64,000 bases of DNA from Epiperipatus broadwayi (GCA_028023455.1 JAQFVV010000157.1:1426001-1490000); one strand, 5' to 3'. Shown: positions 48,659 through 60,299, counted from the stretch's first letter. Notes: a model not told the origin generated them from the sequence alone. Program-made: numbers and translations.

Positions 48659-49035
48659 GGTACTTTAACCTGACCTGCTATGTGGCCGCTAGAGGCACTG
48701 TTTCTGTGTTTTCACACAGAACATACAGGGTAGGGGTCTCAAAAGCAGATGACGCTTTTTCCTGCCGCTAGGTGGTGCTGTTCACCATGCGTACGCACAG
48801 GAACCTTCCACAAGCTAGCCGGAATCTTACATCATCTGCTAGCAAGAACCTAGGTGGCGCTGATTGCCGTAAACACATCTAGCTTATGTGTCGTCTGCTA
48901 TCAGAAACTACCAAGATTCTAGCCCACTATGTTGTGCTGTTTCTCCACATTACACACGGTAAAAACAGCAACCTCTAAATGCCTCAGTGCTAACGTTTAT
49001 GAACATAGTACTTAAAACATTCAGGGCTTATAATG
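48659..49035 (+). repeat. left terminal inverted repeat of the 2.4-kb element
   Basis: About 377 bp mirroring 50690-51057 with roughly a dozen substitutions and a few small indels by eye. The inner boundary is at CATTCAGGGCTTATAATG. Confidence 0.92.
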
Positions 49036-49959
49036 TACAGGGGTGAATAATTTATAAAGTCCTAACTATTTAAATAAATGGTCAAACGTATTAATTTTAC
49101 ATTGTATTTCACCATTTCATGAATCGATGTATTTTTAAATTATGACTTTGTAAAAAGTGATCTGTTTTTTTAATTATTTACTCTAAAAGTGGGGTTTTTT
49201 TTTTTTTTTGTAAATAAAACAAAACATAATTTCCGGTCTGTGTTTTTTTTTTTTTTCCTACGGCAGTATATCGTTCAAAAATGTATTACTTTAAAAGATT
49301 ATTGTTTGTAAAACTTTTTTTTTTACACTTTCAATTAATATTTTCAATAAATTTTAAAGTAATATAAATTATATTTCGGTTTATAAATTACTATTTCGAA
49401 AAATAAAGTGTTATTTGCGTGCTGGGTATACCGTGTGCTTGTTACTCGCAGCAATAATTCGAAGATCTGTTTATCAAAACTTCCTCTCACAATATTAAAG
49501 GCATAAATATTTATTGAAATTGTATTTAAAATTTTAGAATCATTTTAATAACTAAAAATGTCATATACTCACAAGGAAATTTCAAAATAATAGGTTTAAT
49601 AAGTACCGTATGAGAAAAGTAAGATATTATACAGAGTCAGAAAAAAAAAAAGATTTAGAGCAAAATATATATACATTTAATATCTTTATTGATGGTTGGA
49701 ATTTAAAAAGTTTTTTTTCAAAACTGATGCTCGTGTTAGGCTTGTATACTGTTAAAATTAAAACTATTAGTCCTCATAAATAATTTGGAAGACATTGCCT
49801 GTCAAAATTGGATGATCATTGAAAATTATATATGATCTTAATAGCCTAAAATTCAGAAGCCTGATGTACTGTCTTTGCCAGTGCACTGTTTCTTTCTTTC
49901 ATTATTGATACATAAGTAAGAACAAGTAAAACACATTTATTAAAAATCTTCCTTTACAG

Positions 49960-50640
49960 ACACGTAGATATATTTTCTTTTAGTATCAAGTTATTTCTAC
50001 CAAAAGCACTCCAACCAAGTTTAATCCTATGATTAATTTCATCCATTATGTTTCCATCTGTATTAATAATCTGACCAAGGTGTTTGTAACTGTTAACTTC
50101 TTCTAACTCATCATAATCAATCTTTATTTTCATATTTTGAGCAAACACATAGGTATATTTCCTTTTAATATCAAGTTATTTCTACCAAAAGCACTCCAAC
50201 CAAGTTTAATTCTATGATTAATTTCATCCATTACGTTTCCATCTGTATTAATAATCTGACCAAGGTGTTTGTAACTGTTAACTTCTTCTAACTCATCATA
50301 ATCAATCTTTATTTTCATATTTTGAGAAAATCCATTAAACATTACTTTAGTCTTTTAACATTTATCTTTAGTCCTACTTTCTTCTGATAACTCCTGCAAC
50401 ATTTCCTGCAGCTCTGAAGCATAAGTTGCAAAAACAACTACATCATCTGCAAAATCCAAATGACTTAAATAATCCCCATTTACTTTCACTTGTTTAGCTT
50501 CCCATTTTAATCCACAAAATATTTTTTGCAGCACTGCTGTAAAAAGTTTTGGAGATATGGAGTCACCTTGTCTTACACCCTTCTCAATGTTGACTTTAAT
50601 AATCTTTGTTAAAAAATAAATTTACTGATAAAGATTTCAT
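49960..50640 (-). pseudogene. RTE-like reverse transcriptase fragment with internal 185-bp duplication
   Basis: Read on the minus strand, it has KGVRQGDSISPKLFT at about 50585-50540 (the conserved G-RQGD-SP-LF region), then HLDFADDVVVFATYASELQE at about 50465-50410, where FADD is the polymerase active-site motif, then MKIKIDYDELEEVNSYKHLG, QIINTDGNVMDEINHRIKLG and WSAFGRNNLILK. This is the second half of a LINE polymerase. The last segment occurs twice in tandem (unit of 185 bp, starting near 49960 and 50145). A frameshift near 50345 and truncation at both ends make it non-functional. It lies wholly between the inverted repeats of the surrounding element. Confidence 0.9.
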
Positions 50641-50689
50641 AAGAGTTTTCCAATCAGCTTGTAAAAGCTTATAACTAAATCCTCTAATT

Positions 50690-51057
50690 CATTATAGGCC
50701 CTGAATGTTTTAAGTACTATGTTCATAAACGTTAGCAAGGAGGCATTTAGAGATTGCTGTTTTTACTGTGTGTAACGTGGAGAAACATTGCCGCGTAGAA
50801 TCTTGGTAGTTTCTGATAGCAGACGACACATAAGCTAGATGTGTTTATGGCAATCAGCGCCACCTAGGTTCTTGCTAGCAGATGATGTAAGCTGCCGGCT
50901 AGCTTGTGGAAGGTTCCTGTGTGTACGCATGGTGAACAGTGCCACCTAGCGGCAGGAAAAAGTGTCATCTGCTTTCAAGGTCCTACCCTGTATGTTCTGT
51001 GTGAAAACACAGAAACAGCGCCTCTAGCGGCCACATAGCAGGTCGGGTTAAAGTACC
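50690..51057 (-). repeat. right terminal inverted repeat of the 2.4-kb element
   Basis: About 368 bp, reverse complement of the left arm, ending GGTTAAAGTACC followed by the 8-bp duplication GTTTTCTA. Confidence 0.92.
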
Positions 51058-51065
51058 GTTTTCTA

Positions 51066-52590
51066 CATAGAATATTAAATATGTATAGTGTGTGTGTGGA
51101 TATATATGTGCATAATACAAAAACACTATCAAAGTATATAGTTTAATATTTAGTTTAGAAGCTTAGTATACTTATATATATTATAAGCATTTAAAAAATG
51201 ATTTATTTAGTTGTAATAAGTTTAGAAAATAAACCAGATGAGTTAAATTATATAAAACTTTAATAATTTCTTATTTCATTAAACTCTTTTAAAAGTTAAT
51301 ATGAGATTTCACCTTTTTTTCTCCCAAGCTCTCAAAAATGGATGAAGTTAATTTTAAATTATAGTTTAAATATTTATAATGTGGATCCAAAAAAAAACTT
51401 ATTCTATGTTAAAAGAAACCGATTAACTTTAAAAAATTACAACTTTTAATCATAATATGAGAAAACTATACGTAATTCGTAATCAATTATTCATAAACTT
51501 TTGATAACTTAATGAAATATATGAGATTGATAATATAACATTGATGCAGTTTTTTTACACAATATTAATATATTTTGTCTCCTCTTTTTGAAATGATGTT
51601 GATTTATATTCATTTCTAGTATCCATTTTATGTATTGCTCGTTTTCTGTTTGTTATGTATTATTGGTGCCCATATAACTATTCTTGATAAGTTAGGGTAG
51701 ATGATGAGTGTTAATTGTTCTATAATAGTGGTTTACACTAATGATTGATACAGAATTATCATCAAGTATTTGTTTATGCTTCTAACTTTATAGTTATATA
51801 CCTTTATTATTAAATTAACTATTGTATTGTTATTATCGTTAATGTTTGTTTGTTTTTGTTTTGTTTTTTTTAAAAAGATTAGTTGTCAAAATGACATGGA
51901 GTTATATATCTGAAGAAATATATAGAAATACCTTAAAATAGATAATATGAAAATTAATTTATAATAAAATAAGTTTGTACATAGGTAAATTAAATTAAAT
52001 TAACAGACAACATATTTTTTATATATACATAACCTTTAAGATTTTTTACAAATCCCAAAAATTATTTATATGTGTATTTACAAAACCAAAACTGATATCA
52101 AACTTACATTAAACAGCTGAGCATAAATTTATCAACTCTTTAGTAGTTGAAAAATAAACAAAATTGATTGAGACTAGATGTGGCAGATCTTCATCCTGGG
52201 ATTTGGTAGTCTATTTTTGATATTATAATACTAAAATTTTGCTGCTGAATTTATTTAACATGTATGATGGTTTTGGAAGTACTAATTTTTATATTATCAT
52301 CTGTCATTTTCAGCTATTACAAACTTCTACGGTATGAAAAGGCCTTAAGGCTAAAGATTTTTTCTGATTACTTATGATGTATTCACTATCATTTATAACG
52401 AACTTTTATAAGATATGTGTAGCTGTCTAATAATTCTGGACTATATGCAATGTAAAAGAAATTAATGTGTCTCTTTTATTTGTTGCCTAAATTGAAGCAA
52501 ATTTTAGAATCTTGATGCAGTTTTACATTTCAAATCAAAATACATCATAATCTGCAGAAAATTACTTGAATTCATTACATGAATTTGTAT
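51066..52590. other. AT-rich sequence, nothing identified
   Basis: There is a short TG/TA run near 51085. Otherwise AT-rich and featureless by eye. Confidence 0.5.
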
Positions 52591-52610
52591 TTAATCTTAC
52601 TTGTTGCAGA

Positions 52611-53175
52611 GTTTGCATAACCAATCAAATGATCCTGATCATGTAAAGAAAATTAACTGTAAAAAAATAACTCATGTAACATGGATTGTAGTCACAATTG
52701 TGATAGTTTTAAATGTCTTGTTCCACCTTTATGTAAAGGATCAAATTTTGGAAGAAAATGTAATACATCACAACAAGTACGATGTCTGGGTTGAAAATAC
52801 TTCACTATTAATAGCATACTTATATGATCAACCAGGCATTTACATTTATGCATATTGGCTAAAAGTCAACCATTTTGAGACTATCAAGTGATTTGGAGTT
52901 TTCATATCTATAAATGATTAAAACTCAATAATCCTCACTAGATATTAATAGATATGGCATATTATTGTGAGTCTTTGATTGCATTCAAGCATCAGAGCAA
53001 ATAAAATGCCAGGTGTCTTTAATATTGAGAAAAGTTATCTAATGAATAGTTGGTATGGACATCAATGTTTGAAAGAAACAAAAAATTCAATTATTCAGAA
53101 GTGAAAGAATGTTACTTCTAATGTCATATTTTGAGTTTCTAATAGTGAAGTTTCTGGAGAACACAGTTCTGTATT
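52611..53175 (+). pseudogene. possible decayed gene or exon for a type II membrane protein; family unknown
   Basis: The open frame to 52891 reads SLHNQSNDPDHVKKINCKK, then a strongly hydrophobic segment VTWIVVTIVIVLNVLFHLYV followed by KDQ and a polar tail NKYDVWVENTSLLIAYLYDQ. This is one transmembrane helix near the N-terminus with basic residues on its left, as in single-pass type II enzymes of the Golgi. After the first stop the same frame still gives protein-like pieces (LHSSIRANKMPGVFNIEKSY, NSWYGHQCLKETKNSIIQK) broken by stops. A pyrimidine-rich TTACTTGTTGCAG just upstream could be a splice acceptor. I do not recognise the protein. It could be a dead gene, an old retrocopy or part of a transposon. 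Coding status is inferred from residue composition only. Confidence 0.35.
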
Positions 53176-53179
53176 TGAT

Positions 53180-53993
53180 ATAATTTACTAACATGATCAT
53201 TAGATTGAATCATCATTAAGAAAAGTCATAACTTTTTAGGCTAGCATTAGATGATTTATACTATCAATTCCTGGATACCTCTTCTGTGTAGCACCCAAAT
53301 AGTTAATTGGAGATTTGTTTTATATGTCATATCTCACTTAGCACAAGGATGAAGTGCTATGTGTGATAATATGACAAACTGAACATACATAAATATGTTT
53401 AGATCTCGATGTATTTTTTTTAGAATATTAGGCACAGCTAATTCTTAATATGAGTGTTCTCTGGTTGAATAAAAATGTCAAAGAAATAGAAACTGGTTTT
53501 ATTGTACTTCTTATTTATGAAAAATTGACAGTCTTTAGTATTGTGCTGTGACGATCTTATATCATGTGAAATCAATAAAAATTTTGAGGTTTGATTAACC
53601 ATTTCTGGTAGTTGTTGTACATCTAAGCCAAAAAAATCTCTTAAGCTTATTATAAGTACAAGTGTTTGGGGAACCTAATCATATTCCTTAACTACTGTGC
53701 TTCAATGGCTTTTTGCACATCTGGATTCACTGACTGATCATACTTACTATTCCAGTTACTAGGAAATAGAACAATTCATATTTTTCTGTTATGTCTTTTA
53801 GTATTTAAATTGTTAATTTTTGTGATTGGTTGCATTTAAAATCTTGTATGGTTTAACTTTCATTTGAAGTACTTTATCCTGTTTCTTATTTAACTTTTTG
53901 TATTTACTTATGTAATTATAAATTTATTAAACACACATTGATTACGTAAGTAATATTTACTGAGGCTATAACCTCGATAATATGCGTATAAAA
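53180..53993. other. unassigned sequence downstream of the decayed frame
   Basis: Mixed composition with no frame. It ends at a perfect hairpin. Confidence 0.4.
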
Positions 53994-54072
53994 TGCGATA
54001 GTAGGGACCTCTACAGGTGTTTTAACCAGTAAGCTTGTGATTAAAACACCTGTAGAGGTCCCTACTATCGCA
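53994..54072. repeat. perfect 32-bp inverted repeat (hairpin, 15-base loop)
   Basis: Bases 53994-54025 are the exact reverse complement of 54041-54072, with loop 54026-54040 (CCAGTAAGCTTGTGA). The arm has ordinary base composition (TGCGATAGTAGGGACCTCTA begins it), unlike the AT-rich flanks, so this is not a chance low-complexity palindrome. There is no obvious target duplication. It could be a miniature foldback element or a small-RNA precursor; neither can be decided from sequence alone. Confidence 0.95.
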
Positions 54073-54339
54073 CTTAAACTGTGTAAGTTTTCTGTTTTTC
54101 TTAATTGTTCACTATTTCAGTCAGCCATTTTTATAATGAAAAGTCTTTCTATATATTTTTACACATATAAATAAACTTATTTTTAAAAAAGAAAACTGTA
54201 ATGATTAATAAATAAAAATAATCAAATAGTTTATTGCTCAGGAATTTATAAGAAATTTGAACATTGTAAATGGATGCCATTCATAATTCTTGGGTTTTAG
54301 AATCTTCCATTTTATCATTACACCCAAATCATGCTAAGC

Positions 54340-54631
54340 CAGGGGTCCCCAACCCTATGCCTGTGGGTACCATGGCACCCACAGACTATTTTGCGTGTGC
54401 CCGCCACTACAAAAATGATCTGATACAAATAAATTTAATTTTTAAGATTTCTTATAAATTATTGTATTATATTGTAATCAAATTGTAGATCATACTATAC
54501 TTTTACAGCGTAAAAGAGTCTATCATTAACAATATCCAACTATAAATTTACATTGAAAAAATAAATGGTGCCCGCCACCTGGCCGGTATTATAGAAGGTG
54601 CTTTTAAGTGCAAAAGGGTTGGGGACTGCTG
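54340..54631. mobile_element. hAT-like short element, copy 2 (inverted relative to 30347-30730)
   Basis: The 292-bp element begins CAGGGGTCCCCAACCCTATG and ends GGGTTGGGGACTGCTG, flanked by TGCTAAGC (54332-54339) and GGCTAAGC (54632-54639), 7 of 8 matching. Internal blocks CTGTGGGTACCATGGCACCC and GGTGCCCGCCACCTGGCCGG match the 30.3-kb copy in reverse complement. It lacks the duplicated GGCGGGCACCA block of that copy, explaining most of the length difference. The 72-codon frame across it is incidental. Confidence 0.9.
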
Positions 54632-54639
54632 GGCTAAGC

Positions 54640-55205
54640 AATATAATAATTTAAGAAATAGATTATTAAAGGGATTATAGCTATTAGAAACAGTTGCTGT
54701 TTTTTCATGATTCCTATATTTAATAGCTGCAGCATTTGGTAAAGTGTCAGAATTAAATGAAATTCCATATCATATGCAGAAATATAAGCAACCTTTTTTA
54801 TATATTATTCTAAAACTTCTATGCTTACTTTAGAAATTAAAAACAATTTTTTTCAGAACTTTATCATTATGAACACAAATATAACACAAAGGATATCACC
54901 TGTATACATAACTTCCTCTCCATTTTTTTATTTATAAAATCTATATATTGTATATTAATAAAGTTATAATTTAAATCTAAAAATAATTAAAATTTTAAGA
55001 CATATTTTTAACTTCATATTTTTCATTGGGATTTTCATAGAATTTCTTTTAGTATGCTAACTAACTTCTATGATATTCCAAAATTATTTAAATTATAATG
55101 GTTTTCTCTTTTTTTATTCATCAATAATGACTGTTATAAAAGTATCTTGTATCCATTGTTTAAGTTTTCATTTATATTTTATGCATTCCATCAGAAGTTT
55201 TATAT
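54640..55205. other. AT-rich sequence, nothing identified
   Basis: No feature could be supported. Confidence 0.5.
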
Positions 55206-55213
55206 AATATTTC

Positions 55214-55303
55214 GGTGCTTTAGATATCATATCAGTACTAGTTTAGGGTTGCGGTTAGGGCTGAGGTCAAGTTTCATCACAGTAGGATTAATACTAAAGT
55301 ACC
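55214..55303. mobile_element. 90-bp miniature inverted-repeat element with perfect 8-bp target duplication
   Basis: It begins GGTGCTTTAGATATC and ends TTAATACTAAAGTACC, an imperfect terminal inverted repeat, and is flanked on both sides by AATATTTC (55206-55213 and 55304-55311). The right half carries GTTTCATCACAGTAGGATTA, which is shared with the neighbouring element at 55783-55867. Confidence 0.88.
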
Positions 55304-55782
55304 AATATTTCTAAACAAAGTTGATATTTTGCATTAAAATTTGAATAGAAATAAATAAACAAATGATTTGTTCCTTCCAAACACCAGAAGTTACAATGCT
55401 GAACTCACTGTGAAATAAATTATTGTTTATACCTTGCAAATAAAAATTATAAATGTAAAAATATATTTTTAATGGATGCTTAAAGTTTTTACAACATTCT
55501 TCATGTGTTTGTTTTTTTCTATTTAGCTTTCCAAATTTTTTTCAATAATTTATTTCTTTTTTGAAGACTCAGTTATCATACTTACAGTTCCATGTAGATC
55601 AATAACTAATTCAACCAAATTTCCATTTATTCAAGCAGCAAAGTCTTATTTAAGATATTTTATTTTATAGTTTGAAGTTTGCTCTGGTTTATGTTTTTTT
55701 GTTGTACGTTCTGTTACATTCTAAGCATATCACTTACTGGGTTAAAATAATGTTAGAAAAAATAAATGCATTAATGTATTTG

Positions 55783-55867
55783 GGTATTTTAGTATTAGAT
55801 CTGCTGTGATGAAATTCTACCTCAATCCTAACTCTATATTTCACAGCAGGTTTAATACTAAAGTATC
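55783..55867. mobile_element. 85-bp miniature inverted-repeat element, same family
   Basis: The left arm GGTATTTTAGTATTAGATCT continues GCTGTGATGAAA. The right arm is its near reverse complement, TTTCACAGCAGGTTTAATAC TAAAGTATC read across the block boundary. Flanks are TGTATTTG (55775-55782) and TATATTTG (55868-55875), an 8-bp duplication with one change. A half copy, GGTACTTTGGTATTAGAGCT, is at 63073. Confidence 0.85.
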
Positions 55868-55875
55868 TATATTTG

Positions 55876-58844
55876 TTTTAATTTTATTGTTATTTTTTGA
55901 TGTCTTGATGCTGTTATTTTTATATATGTTGTTGTTTTTTCCAATTTAAATTCTTGTTACTAATATTAATACTAGATCTCAACAGTTATGTCTGCTGCAA
56001 AATATAATTTCAACCTGGAGGAGAGAGCAGCAGCCAACATCTACTCAAATGCTATATATTATTATTATAAATGAAATCTTTTTATAGAAATCCTATAAAT
56101 TGTTAATGTACTAAAAATGATTATTAAGATCCGATTTTTTGTTACAATCATTTTGCTTTTGAGAATGAAAAAAAAGTTTAAAAATGCATTAGTAATATAT
56201 ATGGAGAGAGAGAGGCGAAGTGTTTATTATATTGTAATGTATATTGATGAAATATTCTTCAAAGTTATGTCAAGAATAAGCTTAAATTTGTTGTTCTTAA
56301 ATTTTTTGACAGTTGCACGTTGGATTTATTTTTCATTTAATTGCATGTCAAGAATTTGTTTCGAGAATTTTTTTTTTTTTTTTTAGTGTTTGTCATGAAC
56401 CTATTGTTGTTTGTTTCTTGTTTTTTTTTTTTTTATTGCAATAGTGTTAGTGTGATTAAATTAGTAGAGATCAGAATGTTAGTTTTTATAAATATATTGT
56501 TGAAGCAAAGTATTATTTTTAGAGCATTTTTTTTTTAGTTTTTTATTTGAAACCTAACTACCTTTAAAGGAAGTCATGGAATAGTGCAATATTTGTGCTG
56601 GCATGTGGATATGAATCATGAATGTGATAGAATGAACGTCATGGGAAAATAAAATTATATAGAGAATATAAACGTAGTAAAATCTGAGTGAAAGAAAATA
56701 TATTTTCAAAAATGTGAACTTTTATTAGTTTAAAAATTTCAAAATGTTTAATGTATAAATAGGAATGATATTAAAATGTAACCAGAGAACATAACAAAGG
56801 AAAACTAGATAGACTAGTTGACATTATAATAGTTATGCAGATAATTAAAAGTATAAGAAAGTAATGAAAATAAAAACAAGTTAAAATTGTAAGGATGTGT
56901 TTCAAGAATAAAATTTCAAAATCACAATAATGACATGATATTAAGGGATAGATTACTAGGATGTATTATTATCTAGCTGAAGCTCTTCTTTTAAAAGCAA
57001 GTCTGATAATTATATGGTACAGCAATACGAAATTAGTAAACACATGATTAATAGTAATGGTATTTTGTGGTTGATTGCCATCTTTTTAAAACCATTTTTT
57101 TTCTTTCTTACTAAAACAGTTGCTTTTTAATTATTTGGATACTTATTTTTAAGTTACTGTAGCTTTTAATCATGCCATTTTAATACTGACAAAGAAAAGT
57201 TTGTTATTAATAATTCTAGGATTGAAAAAAAAATGTACCTTTGTATTTTGCTCATTGTCATTCCAGTAAATAAAGTATCCTTTAAAATTGCTTGATATAG
57301 GGCAAACTCCTTTGTCCACAGAACATTAATCTTTGACAACTTTCAAATTGTGATGGTTTTCGATTTTTCATTCTTGTTTTATTTTGAAATGTAACTGATA
57401 ATAGTGTAATACTCATTTATTAACCAATTTAGATAGTTAGATATCTGATTTTTTTTAACTTTGTTAAAATTTCAAGTTTAGTCTGAGACTAGAGTCATAT
57501 TCTAAGTAATGAGTAAGTATGGGGGCGTAAGTATTAACCAACTTACTGTGAGAACCAAAGTGTATACTTTTCTTATTGCTATTAGATTTATTTAAGAGCA
57601 AACTGTTTTATGTAATTCGTAATATGATCATCTTAGTAACAATATCATTTACATCTATCTAATATTGTATTTATATATTATTCTTCTAAAGTTGTATTTA
57701 TCTTTGTTACTTTTTTTCTGTTAAACTGATATTATAACAAAAGCTTTCTAATCGCGTGAAAAATTTATGATTATGTATTGAAGTGGTCAATCTGAAAATC
57801 AGATTGTGCTTCACAGCCTTACCCAATCTCCCACCACCAAACCAAATTCTAACTCCATCCCTATGCCAATATATGCACTTATCTAACCTATTTTTTTGCT
57901 CTTTCAAAAGTAACTGTGATGAAGATATTTACAAATACCTTAAATAAATAAATAATATTTTATATAATTTAAAGTCGTATATGTGCGTAAAGGATATGTA
58001 TATGTAATAGATGATGGGAGATTACTTATAAAATAATAATTATGTTAATGTATGTTCTATTATATCATATATTTAAAAATATATCAAAAATATTTATTTC
58101 CAGTAATGGTGGTCAGAAAAATGATGCAATCCTGTTGAATGTTCTCCAATGCAATTAAAGTAATTAGCATAAAACCCATTAGCAAAGTCAGAAATATTAT
58201 AATTTTAGAAACATAATGTAATACCCATTAGTGGAAAATTTGTTCATTTTAAAATTAGTTTTAAAATCTAAGATTAGATTTTAAAACAATCCTTCAAGGA
58301 ATGTTTGGCCAGGTTATATTGTTTTCTGGTTTATTAAAACAAAAGTGTGCATCCAGTCTGCAAAGTGCAGATGGTCAGGGTATGTAAACTGCCTCAGGTT
58401 CTTTAATTAAAAGCATTCCATAACAAATTTAACAAAGGTATAAATAGGCTCTAGATTCGAATCAGAAAAAAGAACATCTATTTTTGAAGAGCAATGGCCA
58501 ACTTACTCCACACTGGATGAATTTTTAAATCAATGTGCCGCAAGTAGAGAAAAAATCCAACTTTCCTAGCTGTTCCAATCCCATCTTCCACAAAGGTATC
58601 ACCCTGGATCTGTCTACCCATGAACTATAATAATGTACTTGAAAGCTAAATAATGGAAATGTTACCTGCCTGACAAACAAGAATGCTAAACTAGATCTAG
58701 TCTACAAACCTTATAGACACTGCAACTTACTGAACACCGCTATTAATGATTAAGGTAATGAACTCCTGCCACTGCTTAATATCCATAAACCTTTAATCAA
58801 ACAATTTAAACCTTAATCTAAATGTTTTCACCTAATAACTTCTT
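55876..58844. other. AT-rich sequence, nothing identified
   Basis: There are T tracts (56371, 56421) and short unrecognised frames (56117-56386 plus; 57707-57907 minus). No exon or repeat end could be supported. Confidence 0.5.
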
Positions 58845-58853
58845 TAATGTAAG

Positions 58854-59403
58854 ATAATATCAACAAATCAAAAATCCTTCTCCTTTTTCTTTTCAAAAAC
58901 TTTATTTTTTTATATCAATACTGAACACATATATATATATATATGTTTATATAATACAAAACTCCATTTCAACTGTTTTTTATCTCCATACAGTCATTTT
59001 CAAGGATCTGTAACAATAATATGAAATACATATTTATAAATAAACTTTAATTACATAAATACCTTCATTTTACATTAACATAAACATTTATTAACAACAT
59101 TCTCACAGCGTCTGCGCAATTTAGCTTAACAGGCTGTCATTCTATCGTAATTAACATAAACAGTAACAAACATATTAAACATATATAATTAAATTTTACT
59201 TACACCTCTCTCCCACTGCTATAATATGTATTCATATTATTGTTACAGATCCTTGAAAATGACTGTATGGAGATAAAAAAAAACAGTTGAAACATTGGAG
59301 TTTTGTATTATATAAACATACTTATATGTTCAGTATTGATATAAAAAAATAAAGTTTTTGAAAAGAAAAAGGAGAAGGATTTTTGATTTGTTGATATTAT
59401 TGT
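58854..59403. mobile_element. foldback element of about 0.55 kb with arms of about 175 bp and a 14-bp flanking duplication
   Basis: The left arm (58854-59032) and right arm (59225-59400) are near-perfect reverse complements, covering TCAAAAATCCTTCTCCTTTT, a TA run, AACTCCATTTCAACTG, CTCCATACAGTCATTTTCAA and CTGTAACAATAATATGAA. The loop of about 190 bp is AT-rich with a GCGTCTGCGCAATTTAGC patch. The block TAATGTAAGATAAT lies at 58845-58858, immediately left, and again at 59465-59478, about 60 bp past the right arm. This suggests an insertion of about 606 bp ending in the AT/A-rich stretch 59404-59464. The structure is seen directly. Its class is not known, and a retroelement with an inverted 5' end is one option. 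Confidence 0.88.
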
Positions 59404-59479
59404 AGAACATATATATTTTAAAAAAAAAAAGTGAATGTACGTCTGATATGTTATAATATATGATTAATGTAAGATAATG

Positions 59480-60299
59480 TAATTCTAGCTGATCTTAGGA
59501 TCAGAAATCAAATGTTAATTAAAATAACTTGTATTTTCTTACATGATTTTTCATATGTACTTGACTCTCTATATAAACTCTTTAACAATGTCTCTCCTAT
59601 CGTTACGCCTCAATGATGTATAATATTTTCTTATTCTATCTTGGTGTGGCAACAATATTTTATATCTTTTATTGCTATATTGTATATTTTGTATTTTTAA
59701 TTAATAAGCCAATAATCTCCTAAACTCGCAAGCAAGTTCGCGCTCTCTCTCTCTCTCTTTTAATCCCCTTCCCCTTTTTTGTAGGGAGGCTATTTAATTA
59801 CTAGTTAAAAACATATTTTTTTATTTTTGTTAATGCGGATGCTTGCCAGCTTGGGAGAAAACTTGCTAATTATATTTTAATGTTATACAAATAGCAGAGC
59901 AGAAATCTGCTTTTCTAATTAAATAATTCGAAGAAATGTTTTTCCTAATTTAAAAATAATAATGCTAGTTCTAAAATCATAAAATGTGCTTATTTAAAAT
60001 TAAATATTTTATTCTATGAAATAAATTTCAATAACTACCACCTAACATTATATATGATTGTTTGTAGTATGTTCTAAAAGTACTTGTAATTGAATATTCA
60101 CCTTTTGTTTTAACGTTTGTGGGAAGTTTATTTATAAATTAATGTAATAAGGGAAGGGGATTCTCAAGTCAAAGTAGATTAATATTTCTATCATTTTAGT
60201 TAAGTTATCCAACACTGTTTAGTAATTCAGTCATACCATTACACCAGATATTCCAAATAGATAAGTATTAGTCAAGTAATTTTCTTAAAAGTTTTCTAT
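59480..60299. other. AT-rich sequence with a CT microsatellite
   Basis: A short (CT)n run is at about 59739-59757. Otherwise no feature. Confidence 0.5.

Larger units (their letters stand above)
48659..51057. mobile_element. 2.4-kb long-terminal-inverted-repeat element with perfect 8-bp target duplication, carrying an RT fragment
   Basis: The element is 2399 bp. Its ends are near-perfect inverted repeats starting GGTACTTTAACC, flanked by GTTTTCTA at 48651-48658 and 51058-51065. The arms span about 48659-49035 and 50690-51057 and are markedly GC-richer than the surroundings, with several TAG(C/G)TGGCG-like motifs of the form GCCGCTAG. Between them lie AT-rich sequence (49036-49930) and a minus-strand reverse-transcriptase fragment. 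No transposase is visible, so it must have moved with enzymes supplied in trans. Long TIRs plus 8-bp duplications occur in Mutator-like, hAT, P and Merlin groups. The GGTACTT terminus does not let me choose. Confidence 0.93.
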
